From assembly GCF_004340525.1 (NCBI RefSeq), contig NZ_SLWX01000003.1:248001-312000 (forward strand): a DNA stretch of 64,000 bases, written 5' to 3'. Both the position numbers and the translations under genes were made by a program. Below are positions 24,871 to 32,094 of the stretch, in pieces. The notes below the pieces were generated by a model. It saw nothing but the letters and a program-made list of their open reading frames with translations. It searched no databases and had not been told where the DNA came from. Positions within the stretch are counted from its first letter, which is position 1. Each line of letters opens with the position of its first letter. The DNA comes from Chromatocurvus halotolerans (GTDB lineage Bacteria > Pseudomonadota > Gammaproteobacteria > Pseudomonadales > Halieaceae).

Positions 24871-26253
24871 ATGTTTGTCGATTTGGACATATCAGCGCTG
24901 GCGAGCCTGCTTGAGAAAGTAGCGGACTTTTCCCTTGTTCTGGACAGGAATGGCAAGATTGTCGAGTTGGCTCTTAGCAGCGACGAATTGCAGGCCTACA
25001 TCGATGAGAGCTGGATCGGTGCGGATCTTGTTGACACGGTAGCCCCGGAAAGCCGCGGTCGTATCAAGGAGTATCTGCAGGCGGCCATTGACGAGCCCGA
25101 CACGCCAATCCGCGCCGACGTCAATCATCTGCTGGCTGACTCATCGCTGCTGCCTGTGCAGTACCGCATGGTTGCGCCTACGGGGGACACCCGCATTCTG
25201 GCCGTGGGTCGGGACATGCGCGCGGTTACCAGTCTGCGCCAGCAGTTGCTTAACGCGCAGCAGGCACTGGAGGCGGATTACTGGCGCCTGCGGCAGGTGG
25301 AGACGCGCTATCGCCAGCTCTTTGACCTGGTGTCCGAGTCCATTCTGGTGCTCGACGCGGTCAGCCACCGCGTTCTGGAGGCCAACCCGGCGGCGGCAGA
25401 GCTGCTGGGGAGTCAGGGTCAGCGTGTCGTTGGCAAGGCGTTTCCGCTCGGTCTGCGCAATGACAGTGCGCAGGCCATCAATTCACTGATGCTCGAGGCA
25501 CAGTCTGTGGGGCGTGCCCATGCATCGGGCCTGCAGCTCGAGGCCGATGGCAGCCTGGTGACGGTGGTCATCAGTTATCTGCGGCAGGCCAACGAAGCGC
25601 GGTTCCTGGTGCGAATGGCGCATGAGCAGCTGGCCAGCGCTGGCAGTGATGCCCTGCTGCCGCCCGCGCTGCAGAAGGCGCCGGATGCAGTTCTGCTGAC
25701 CGACACCGAGGGTCGCGTCCTGGCGGCAAATCGCGCGTTTGTCGACCTCTCCCAGGTGGTCAACGAAGAGCAGACGGTAGGCATCGTTGCCGATCGCTGG
25801 CTCGGCCGTTCCGGCGTGGATCTCAGCGTGCTGTTGAGCAATCTGCGCGAGCGCGGGGTGGTCAAGCTGTTCAGTACGGTGTTGCGCGGTGACTCCGGCG
25901 TGCATACCGATGTCGAGGTATCCGCGACACTGGCGGAATCGCCGCAGCGTCCGATGTTTGCCTTCTTTATACGTGACGTCAGCCGGCGGGTCAGCGCCCA
26001 GCAGGCCGGGGGTTCAGGCCTGCCTTCAACCATTGAGCAGATTACCCATCGGGTGGGGCGCCTGCCCCTGAAAGAGCTCGTGCGGGAGTCCACCGATGTC
26101 ATTGAAGCCATGTGCATCCGGGCAGCCCTGGAGTTGACCCAGGATAACCGGGCGTCTGCCGCAGAGCTGCTCGGGCTGAGTCGCCAGAGCCTCTATGCCA
26201 AGTTGAGGCGTTACGAAATCTCCGGCTTCGAGTCAGATCCGGTGTCGCCCTGA
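24871..26253 (+). CDS. ppsR: PpsR/CrtJ photosynthesis-gene repressor
   Basis: PpsR represses bch, puc and some crt genes under oxygen or bright light by binding TGT-N12-ACA palindromes. The 460-residue product has the family layout: an N-terminal PAS-like domain (about 5-115), a helical Q-linker (about 118-150), two PAS domains (about 150-250 and 265-375), and a Fis-type helix-turn-helix at 408-450 (RAALELTQDNRASAAELLGL). Palindromes are found at five promoters in this window, which supports the identity. Unlike Rhodobacter PpsR/CrtJ with two redox-relevant cysteines, this protein contains a single cysteine, Cys415 in the DNA-binding domain. No aerR/ppaA gene is next to it. Confidence 0.93.
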   Translation: MFVDLDISALASLLEKVADFSLVLDRNGKIVELALSSDELQAYIDESWIGADLVDTVAPESRGRIKEYLQAAIDEPDTPIRADVNHLLADSSLLPVQYRMVAPTGDTRILAVGRDMRAVTSLRQQLLNAQQALEADYWRLRQVETRYRQLFDLVSESILVLDAVSHRVLEANPAAAELLGSQGQRVVGKAFPLGLRNDSAQAINSLMLEAQSVGRAHASGLQLEADGSLVTVVISYLRQANEARFLVRMAHEQLASAGSDALLPPALQKAPDAVLLTDTEGRVLAANRAFVDLSQVVNEEQTVGIVADRWLGRSGVDLSVLLSNLRERGVVKLFSTVLRGDSGVHTDVEVSATLAESPQRPMFAFFIRDVSRRVSAQQAGGSGLPSTIEQITHRVGRLPLKELVRESTDVIEAMCIRAALELTQDNRASAAELLGLSRQSLYAKLRRYEISGFESDPVSP

Positions 26254-26311
26254 GGCGGCTACCGGCGGCCAAGGGGTGTAAACTCGAGATGACACCAATA
26301 TCCTCAAAAAG

Positions 26312-26352
26312 TGTCATTAATAATTGACACTTGTTTGCTGGCCTTCTATATT
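26312..26352 (+). promoter_or_regulatory. bchG promoter with PpsR palindrome over the -35 box
   Basis: The palindrome TGTCATTAATAATTGACA (26312-26329) is a perfect TGTCA-N8-TGACA. Its right half contains TTGACA (26324-26329), and exactly 17 bp later stands TATATT (26347-26352): a near-consensus sigma70 promoter that PpsR would block directly. The ATG of bchG is only 7 bp behind the -10 box, so the transcript is predicted to begin at or one base before the start codon. Confidence 0.85.
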
Positions 26353-26358
26353 CAGGCA

Positions 26359-27276
26359 ATGCAATCGCCCGAATCAGCGCTCACCAGACCGACCCGACTC
26401 GACCCACGGGGCCTTCTTCAATTGCTCAAGCCGATTACCTGGTTCCCGCCGATGTGGGCCTTCGGCTGTGGCGTGGTGTCATCCGGCATGTCGCCGGCAC
26501 AGATGCCCTGGGCGATCGTTGCCGGGGTGATTCTTGCGGGGCCAATGGTCTGCGGAGCCAGTCAGATCGTGAATGACTGGTTTGATCGCCATGTCGATGC
26601 CATCAACGAGCCAGAGAGGCCGATTCCCTCGGGCCGTGTCCCCGGCAGGATTGGTCTGTATTACGCCATCATCTGGTCACTGCTGTGCCTGCTGCTCGCG
26701 GCGACGCTGGGAGCCGTGGTCTTCTGGGCAACCGTGCTTGGTCTGGTGCTGGCCTGGGCCTACAGTGCGCCGCCGGCGCGGCTGAAGCTTAACGGCTGGT
26801 GGGGTAACGCCGCTGTCGGATTCTCCTACGAGGGCCTTGCCTGGGTGACCGGCGCCGCAGTGATGCTTGGCGGTGCCATGCCGGCCAACGAAATTCTGAT
26901 TCTCGCGGTGCTTTACAGCCTCGGCGCCCACGGCATCATGACCCTCAACGATTTCAAGGCCATCGAGGGCGACCTGCAGCTGGGCGTGCGCAGTATTCCG
27001 GCACAACTGGGGCCGGATCGAGCGGCGCGTCTCGCCTGTGTGGTCATGCTGGTACCCCAGGTGGTGGTCGTTCTTCTTCTGCTGTCCTGGGACAAAGGCG
27101 GCTTTGCGGCCGCTATCGGCGTCGGCATGCTGCTTCAGCTCTGGGCGATGCGTCGATTACTGACGGATCCCAAGGGCCTCGCGCCCTGGTATAACGGTAC
27201 GGGCGTAACGCTCTACGTGCTGGGCATGCTCGTGGCCGCCTTCGCGGTGCGCGGTCTGCCGGGAGTCGGCGCATGA
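26359..27276 (+). CDS. bchG: Bacteriochlorophyll synthase (geranylgeranyl transferase) BchG
   Basis: BchG is a UbiA-family membrane prenyltransferase that attaches geranylgeranyl diphosphate to bacteriochlorophyllide a. The 305-residue product begins with the typical LKPITWFPPMWAFGCGVVSSG region (split here) and has the aspartate-rich motif NDWFDRHVDAINEPERPIP, about seven to nine membrane helices, and GAHGIMTLNDFKAIEGD as the second acidic motif. The frame is open to a GTG at 26311, but that lies inside the operator. No Shine-Dalgarno sequence precedes the ATG at 26359, in line with a leaderless message. It overlaps the next gene by 4 bp. Confidence 0.95.
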   Translation: MQSPESALTRPTRLDPRGLLQLLKPITWFPPMWAFGCGVVSSGMSPAQMPWAIVAGVILAGPMVCGASQIVNDWFDRHVDAINEPERPIPSGRVPGRIGLYYAIIWSLLCLLLAATLGAVVFWATVLGLVLAWAYSAPPARLKLNGWWGNAAVGFSYEGLAWVTGAAVMLGGAMPANEILILAVLYSLGAHGIMTLNDFKAIEGDLQLGVRSIPAQLGPDRAARLACVVMLVPQVVVVLLLLSWDKGGFAAAIGVGMLLQLWAMRRLLTDPKGLAPWYNGTGVTLYVLGMLVAAFAVRGLPGVGA

Positions 27277-28646
27277 ACCTGCCGGCGCTGGGCTGGTTCG
27301 GCATTGTCCGCCTGGGTCTGGTGCAGACGTCCATCGGCGCGGTCGTTGTTCTTACCACCTCGACGATAAACCGGGTGATGGTGGTAGAGCTGGCGCTGCC
27401 GGCCATGATCCCCGGTTTTCTGGTTGCCATTCACCATCTTGTGCAGATGTCGCGGCCCCACTTCGGCCACCGTTCGGATATCGGTCGTCGGCGCACCCCC
27501 TGGATCATTGGCGGTATGCTGGTGCTGGCTCTGGGCGGCGTCGGCGCCGCCCTGGGGACTGCCATTGCCGGAAATGCCCCTGGCGTCGGGCTGACGGTGG
27601 CGCTGCTGTCGTTCATCGCCATTGGTCTTGGCGTTGGTGCAGCCGGGACCTCACTGCTCACCCTGCTGTCCCAGCGTGTTGCCAAAGAGCGGCGCGCTGC
27701 CGCTGCCAGCATTGTCTGGATCATGATGATCGCCGGCTTTGCCATTACCGCCACGGTAGCCGGCCAGTTCCTCGACCCGTTTACGCCCGAGCGGCTGGTG
27801 GCAGTCACCGGCACGGTTTCCCTGCTGGCTGTCTGCCTCACCCTTGTCGCGTTGCGCGGCATTGAGGGTGTGGCACCCCGAACTCAGGTCCCGGCCGCCG
27901 ACGCGGCACAGACGCCGGCTGCGGGCGTGGATTTTCGGGCTGCACTGTCAGAGGTGTGGCGCGAGCCGACGGCGCGGCGCTTCACCCTGTTTGTGTTCGT
28001 GTCCATGCTTGCCTATAGCGCGCAGGATCTGATTCTGGAGCCCTATGCGGGCACCGTCTTTGGCATGACGCCGGGCGAATCCACGAAAATGGCAGGCATG
28101 CAGCATGGCGGTGTGCTGCTGGGAATGCTGCTGGTGGCTGCTACCGGGACTGGCAGGCGCCGTTCCGGGGTCGACGCCCTCCGTCTGTGGACGGTTGGCG
28201 GTTGCATTGCCTCGGCGCTGGCCCTGTTCGGTATCGCCTTTGGCGGCATGCTGTCAGCAGACTGGCCGCTGCGTCTGAATGTTTTTCTGCTCGGCATCGC
28301 CAACGGTGCGTTTGCCGTCGCTGCGATCGCTTCCATGATGGCCCTCGCAAGCCGGGGAAGCCACGGTCGCGATGGTCTTCGGATGGGGCTCTGGGGTGGC
28401 GCTCAGGCGATAGCCTTTGGTCTCGGCGGACTGCTGGGCACGGTTGCCATCGATATTACACGACAGCTCCTGCAGGAGCCGGTGCATGCGTACGCACTGG
28501 TATTTGCCTGCGAAGCTGTGGTTTTCCTGTACGCGGCGGTACTGGGTGCTGGAGTGCGCTCCGGGACCACCGCGACATTCAATGATCACCACGCTGCGCC
28601 GGGATTCGGCGACGTTGCCATGGTGGAAGTACTGCACGGGAGGTAG
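27273..28646 (+). CDS. PucC/BCD-family MFS protein of the bchG-bchP operon (Bch2/Orf428)
   Basis: The 457-residue product belongs to the same BCD family as LhaA and PucC, with twelve hydrophobic segments and the motifs LVQTSIGAVVVLTTSTINRV, QMSRPHFGHRSDIGRRRTP and SAQDLILEPYAGTVFGM. In Rhodobacter a homologous gene (orf428) also lies between bchG and bchP. A role in pigment delivery or in bacteriochlorophyll tail processing is inferred from position; the substrate is unknown. The start overlaps bchG by 4 bp and the stop is 2 bp before bchP, so the three genes form one unit. Confidence 0.9.
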   Translation: MNLPALGWFGIVRLGLVQTSIGAVVVLTTSTINRVMVVELALPAMIPGFLVAIHHLVQMSRPHFGHRSDIGRRRTPWIIGGMLVLALGGVGAALGTAIAGNAPGVGLTVALLSFIAIGLGVGAAGTSLLTLLSQRVAKERRAAAASIVWIMMIAGFAITATVAGQFLDPFTPERLVAVTGTVSLLAVCLTLVALRGIEGVAPRTQVPAADAAQTPAAGVDFRAALSEVWREPTARRFTLFVFVSMLAYSAQDLILEPYAGTVFGMTPGESTKMAGMQHGGVLLGMLLVAATGTGRRRSGVDALRLWTVGGCIASALALFGIAFGGMLSADWPLRLNVFLLGIANGAFAVAAIASMMALASRGSHGRDGLRMGLWGGAQAIAFGLGGLLGTVAIDITRQLLQEPVHAYALVFACEAVVFLYAAVLGAGVRSGTTATFNDHHAAPGFGDVAMVEVLHGR

Positions 28647-28648
28647 TC

Positions 28649-29845
28649 ATGCAGTCAGTAGAACACTTTGATGTAGTCGTGGTCGGGGGCGGTCCCTCGG
28701 GAGCGACTGCGGCAACAGATCTTGCGCGACTCGGCAAGCGGGTGCTGGTGCTGGAGCGGGCGTTTCGTATAAAGCCCTGCGGCGGCGCGATACCGCCGAG
28801 GGCGATCGAGGACTTCGATATCCCCTCGCATCTCATCGTGGCGAAGATCAAGTCTGCACGCATGATTTCACCGAAGGATGCGCGTGTCGATATGCCGGTG
28901 GGTGACACCTACGTCGGCATGGTCGACCGCGATGTGTTTGATCCCTGGCTCCGGGAGCGGGCACGCGGCGCCGGTGCAGAAGTGCGCACCGCGACATTCA
29001 AGCAGCTCGAATATCTTGAGGACGGGCAGGCGCGCGTTACCTATCTGGACAAGAACAGCAGCGGTGAACATCGCTGTGTGACGGCCAGCGCCGTCATTGG
29101 TGCTGATGGTGCGAAATCCCGCGTGGCCGCCCAGTGTGTTCCCGGTGGCGATCGCATGCGCTGCGTGTTCGCCTACCACGAGATCGTCGAGGCGCCTGCC
29201 GCCGATACGGGCGCGGACTACGACCCCCTGCGCTGTGATGTCTGGTACCAGGGCCGTCTGTCGCCGGATTTCTACGCGTGGGTGTTCCCGCACGGTGACA
29301 AGGCCAGTATCGGTGTGGGCAGTGAGCAGAAGGGCTTTTCCGCGCCGGCCTCGGTAGCGGCTCTGCGCGAGACCGTGGGATTGAAGGACGCGAAAACCGT
29401 TCGGCGAGAGGGCGCGCCCATTCCGCTCAAGCCTCTGAAGCGCTGGGACGACGGACGTCGCGTGCTGTTGGCGGGTGATGCGGCGGGTGTGGTTGCCCCG
29501 GCGTCCGGCGAGGGTATCTACTACGCCATGCTGGGTGGCCGGCTTGCCGCGGAAGCCGTTGCAGAGTTTCTGCATAGCGAAAATCCCGCGGCTCTGCGCT
29601 CTGCACGCAAGCGGTTTTTACGCGAGCACGGCCGTGTCTTTTTCGTGCTCGGCATCCTGCAGCGCTTCTGGTATTCCAGCGACAAGCGCAGAGAAAAGTT
29701 TGTTGCCATCTGCCGCGACCCCGACGTGCAGTATTTGACCTGGCAGGCCTATACGCAGAAAAAACTGGTGCGCGCCAAACCTGTGGCGCACCTGCGTATT
29801 TTCTTCAAGGATATGGCACACCTGCTGGGTATGGCGCGGACCTGA
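28649..29845 (+). CDS. bchP: Geranylgeranyl diphosphate/bacteriochlorophyll reductase
   Basis: BchP is a flavoprotein that reduces three double bonds of the geranylgeranyl tail to phytyl. The 398-residue product has an N-terminal FAD motif VVVVGGGPSGATAATDLARL (about 10-29), KPCGGAIPPRAIEDF, the second FAD-binding stretch GRRVLLAGDAAGVV near residue 270, and SGEGIYYAMLGG. Length and order behind bchG and the PucC-like gene are normal for purple bacteria. A small membrane-protein gene follows after 14 bp. Confidence 0.95.
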   Translation: MQSVEHFDVVVVGGGPSGATAATDLARLGKRVLVLERAFRIKPCGGAIPPRAIEDFDIPSHLIVAKIKSARMISPKDARVDMPVGDTYVGMVDRDVFDPWLRERARGAGAEVRTATFKQLEYLEDGQARVTYLDKNSSGEHRCVTASAVIGADGAKSRVAAQCVPGGDRMRCVFAYHEIVEAPAADTGADYDPLRCDVWYQGRLSPDFYAWVFPHGDKASIGVGSEQKGFSAPASVAALRETVGLKDAKTVRREGAPIPLKPLKRWDDGRRVLLAGDAAGVVAPASGEGIYYAMLGGRLAAEAVAEFLHSENPAALRSARKRFLREHGRVFFVLGILQRFWYSSDKRREKFVAICRDPDVQYLTWQAYTQKKLVRAKPVAHLRIFFKDMAHLLGMART

Positions 29846-29859
29846 GCCAGACCTGCGCA

Positions 29860-30135
29860 GTGGAGTCACTGCTTGCTGTGCTGGTCTCGCCACCGGTCAT
29901 TGATCTGATTCTGCTGGCCGTGCTTGCGGAGGGTGCAGGCCTGCTGGTGCTCTATCGTGTCAGCGGTCGCGGCATTCCGCCGGGTGTCCTGCTGCCCAAT
30001 CTTGTCGCCGGCGGCTGCCTGTTCCTCGCTCTCAGGCTGGTGCTGTCCGATGCGGCTGTCTACTGGGTCGCGCTGACGCTGGTGGTTGCCCTGATTGCGC
30101 ATCTCACTGAACTGGTTCTGCGCTGGCAGCGTTGA
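29860..30135 (+). CDS. Small membrane protein of unknown function behind bchP
   Basis: The 91-residue product starts with GTG 14 bp behind the bchP stop; no strong ribosome-binding site is seen. It has three hydrophobic segments: about 3-22 (LLAVLVSPPVIDLILLAVLA), 25-60, and 64-84 (AVYWVALTLVVALIAHLT), with few charged residues except Arg33, Arg37, Arg59 and the C-terminal RWQR. I do not recognise a named family. Distance and direction suggest co-transcription with bchG and bchP; a link to pigment or membrane assembly is only inferred from that. The codon composition agrees with its neighbours, so I believe it is a real gene. Confidence 0.65.
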   Translation: MESLLAVLVSPPVIDLILLAVLAEGAGLLVLYRVSGRGIPPGVLLPNLVAGGCLFLALRLVLSDAAVYWVALTLVVALIAHLTELVLRWQR

Positions 30136-30200
30136 TCCAGGTATGACCTCGGGATTGATTGTCTGCAAAAGCCACTGCCCGCAGGTGGGCCTGCCCCCGT

Positions 30201-30245
30201 GACGCCTGCCGCAGGGACGCCTGCCGCAGGGACGCCTGCCGCAGG
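30201..30245. repeat. Three perfect tandem copies of a 15-bp unit
   Basis: GACGCCTGCCGCAGG occurs three times head to tail (30201-30215, 30216-30230, 30231-30245) in the non-coding space between convergent transcripts from the small membrane-protein gene and acsF. Each unit contains CCTGCCGCAGG, itself partly self-complementary (CCTGC/GCAGG), so the array can form hairpins. No function is known. Confidence 0.9.
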
Positions 30246-30289
30246 GCAATCGCGGTGACACTGACAGTCTGGCAAAAAAGCAAAGAATG

Positions 30290-30320
30290 AAAAAAGGCGC
30301 CGCGGAAACTCCGGGCGCCT
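30290..30320 (-). terminator. Rho-independent terminator of acsF
   Basis: On the minus strand AGGCGCC (30320-30314) pairs with GGCGCCT (30301-30295), with further CCGG/CCGCGG pairing towards the loop, followed by a run of six T residues. It is 43 bp behind the acsF stop. Confidence 0.8.
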
Positions 30321-30363
30321 CTATCGTCGGTTACCAGGGCTGCACCCTGGCTTCTGACCGTTG

Positions 30364-31440
30364 CTACCAGGCGGGTGCCATGCAGACCGTGTCGGGCAGC
30401 TGGTTGGACTTGGTGGGCAGGAGATAGAGTCGCGCAAACACTGTGGCGCCGCGCACTGTCAGCCAGCCGCGCTTCAGGCCCGCGATCATGCCGCCGCGGG
30501 CACGTGTTTCCTGTATCGCAACGTTGATGTGCCGCAGCTTCTCGAGTCCGCGCCGGAACACCGGATTATCCGTATCCAGCGTCAGCGGGAAGACCTGTCG
30601 CGTGATCTCCGTGGTAATGTCGAACACGCGATAGTCGAACTCGGTGGGATCCATGCCCAAGGCCTCGTAGAGCTGTGGCCGGGTGTGATCTCGCACATAC
30701 ATGGTGGCGTAGACCGCCAGCAGGAAAAAGCGGATCCACAGCTTGTTGACGCCCTTGAGGAGGTGCGGGTTCGAGCGCATGATCAGGGCGAAGGCCTCGC
30801 CATGGCGATACTCGTCATTGCACCATTCCATGAACCATTTGAAGATGGGGTGGAAGCGGTGTTCCGGGTGGCGCTCGAGGTGCCGGTAGATCGTGATGTA
30901 ACGGGCATAGCCGATCTTCTCTGACAGATACGTCGCGTAGTAGATGTACTTGGGCTTGAAAAACGTGTAATTTTTCTCGCGCTTGAGGAATCCGAGATCG
31001 ACAGCAAAGCCGAGGTGCTTGAGGGCGCGATTGATAAATCCGGCGTGGCGTGACTCGTCACGCGCCATGTAGCCCATCAGGTCGGCGATATCCTTGTTGT
31101 CGATGTTCTTCTGAATTTCCTGGTAGAGAACGCAGCCTGAATACTCCGACGTGACGGAGCTCACCAGGAAATCGATGAACTCATCGTGAAGATGTTCGGG
31201 GATGTTTACACCTTCGGCATCGAAATCGACTTCCTTGCGGAAGTGATCGCGGTTCTCGTCGCGCTCGAATTCGGCCATCATCTGGTCCCATTCACGGCGC
31301 ACGGGAGAAATGTCCAGTTTTTCGAGCTGGGCATAATCAGTGCGATAGAATCGCGGCGTGAGCAGTGTATCCTTCGCTTTGGATTGCTCTGCGGTTCGAG
31401 CTTTGGTCGAGGGGGGGGTGGCGGCTGTCGCATCTGTCAT
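30364..31440 (-). CDS. acsF: Aerobic Mg-protoporphyrin IX monomethyl ester oxidative cyclase
   Basis: AcsF is the di-iron, oxygen-dependent enzyme that closes the fifth (E) ring, giving divinyl-protochlorophyllide. The product (358 residues from the ATG at 31440, which has AGAGG 11 bp upstream) shows the ferritin-like iron-binding pieces [12 protein letters not shown] and [17 protein letters not shown] at 31470 in frame would add 10 residues but has no ribosome-binding site. No gene for the anaerobic cyclase BchE is seen in the window, so pigment synthesis should need oxygen. PpsR-type sites lie 50-95 bp upstream, shared with the divergent BLUF gene. Confidence 0.95.
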   Translation of the reverse strand: MTDATAATPPSTKARTAEQSKAKDTLLTPRFYRTDYAQLEKLDISPVRREWDQMMAEFERDENRDHFRKEVDFDAEGVNIPEHLHDEFIDFLVSSVTSEYSGCVLYQEIQKNIDNKDIADLMGYMARDESRHAGFINRALKHLGFAVDLGFLKREKNYTFFKPKYIYYATYLSEKIGYARYITIYRHLERHPEHRFHPIFKWFMEWCNDEYRHGEAFALIMRSNPHLLKGVNKLWIRFFLLAVYATMYVRDHTRPQLYEALGMDPTEFDYRVFDITTEITRQVFPLTLDTDNPVFRRGLEKLRHINVAIQETRARGGMIAGLKRGWLTVRGATVFARLYLLPTKSNQLPDTVCMAPAW

Positions 31441-31492
31441 TGTCAGGTAACCTCTTTCATTCATGTCCACGCTGTGGCGGGCAACGTTGCAG

Positions 31493-31510
31493 TGTAAACT
31501 AAACTAGACA
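31493..31510 (-). promoter_or_regulatory. PpsR/CrtJ palindrome upstream of acsF
   Basis: TGTAAACTAAACTAGACA fits TGT-N12-ACA exactly, 53 bp from the acsF start. It is followed 7 bp away by an imperfect copy (31518-31535). For acsF a possible promoter uses TTGACA of the imperfect copy (31523-31518, minus strand) with TAGTTT (31501-31496) as a weak -10 lying inside this palindrome. Confidence 0.75.
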
Positions 31511-31511
31511 T

Positions 31512-31540
31512 TACACATGTCAAGTATAGGTGACTATACT
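31512..31540 (+). promoter_or_regulatory. Candidate promoter of the BLUF gene
   Basis: TACACA (31512-31517) and TATACT (31535-31540) are separated by 17 bp and match the sigma70 hexamers at four and five of six positions. The imperfect PpsR-type site at 31518-31535 fills the spacer. The BLUF start codon is 78 bp downstream. Confidence 0.5.
31518..31535. promoter_or_regulatory. Imperfect PpsR-type site between acsF and the BLUF gene
   Basis: TGTCAAGTATAGGTGACT matches TGTCA-N8-TGACA in all but the last base. It lies 7 bp from the perfect site at 31493-31510 and overlaps both the proposed acsF -35 box and the start of the -10 box of the BLUF gene, so PpsR bound here could affect both directions. 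Confidence 0.6.
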
Positions 31541-31617
31541 GTGATGCTCAAGGTGAATTGCCGGCAGGCGGCATCACAGCACAGGGATTGCCTCTGTGTC
31601 AGGCAGGAGACAGTTCA

Positions 31618-32094
31618 ATGACAGGCTCAGCATCCAATTCCACGCCGGACAGTCACCGCGACGACCGGGGTGATGAACTGTATCACCTGGCCTACGTCAG
31701 CACCCTGGTGTCACCCATGGCCGCTGAAGAGGTTGTTGAACTGCTGCGCGTCGCCCGGGCCTGTAACGAAATCCGTGGGGTCACCGGGCTGCTGCTGCTT
31801 CGCGGCGACTCGTTCTTTCAGGTTCTGGAGGGGCGCGAAGAGGATGTGCACGCGATTTTCGAGCGGGTTTTCGCCGATGCGCGTCATCACCGGATCGAGG
31901 TGCTGTTCGAGGAGCCGCTCGCCGAACGCGAGTTTGGCGATTGGCAGATGGGCTTCGTCGAGCTGGATGGTGTGGATGTCAGTGAGCTGGAGGGGGTGTC
32001 GGACTTTCTCAGCCGGGATGCCGATCCGCGCGAAATGTTTACCCACCTCACCCGCAGCAAGCGCCTGATGCTGATGTTCCGGCAGATGTGCTAG
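31618..32094 (+). CDS. Stand-alone BLUF-domain blue-light sensor
   Basis: The 158-residue product is a BLUF domain with a short tail on each side. Residues expected to surround the flavin are present: Tyr26 (LAYVST), Asn50 (ACNEIRG), Gln68 (FFQVLEG), Trp109 and Met111 (FGDWQMGF). The N-terminal 20 residues are polar and may be disordered; the last residue is Cys158. AGGAGA lies 9 bp before the ATG. No output domain is attached, so it must act through a protein partner. Its place in the photosynthesis cluster beside PpsR-type sites suggests a link to photosynthesis-gene control, but it lacks the B12-like domain of AppA. The 3' end overlaps the opposite DUF3080 gene by 47 bp. Confidence 0.92.
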   Translation: MTGSASNSTPDSHRDDRGDELYHLAYVSTLVSPMAAEEVVELLRVARACNEIRGVTGLLLLRGDSFFQVLEGREEDVHAIFERVFADARHHRIEVLFEEPLAEREFGDWQMGFVELDGVDVSELEGVSDFLSRDADPREMFTHLTRSKRLMLMFRQMC

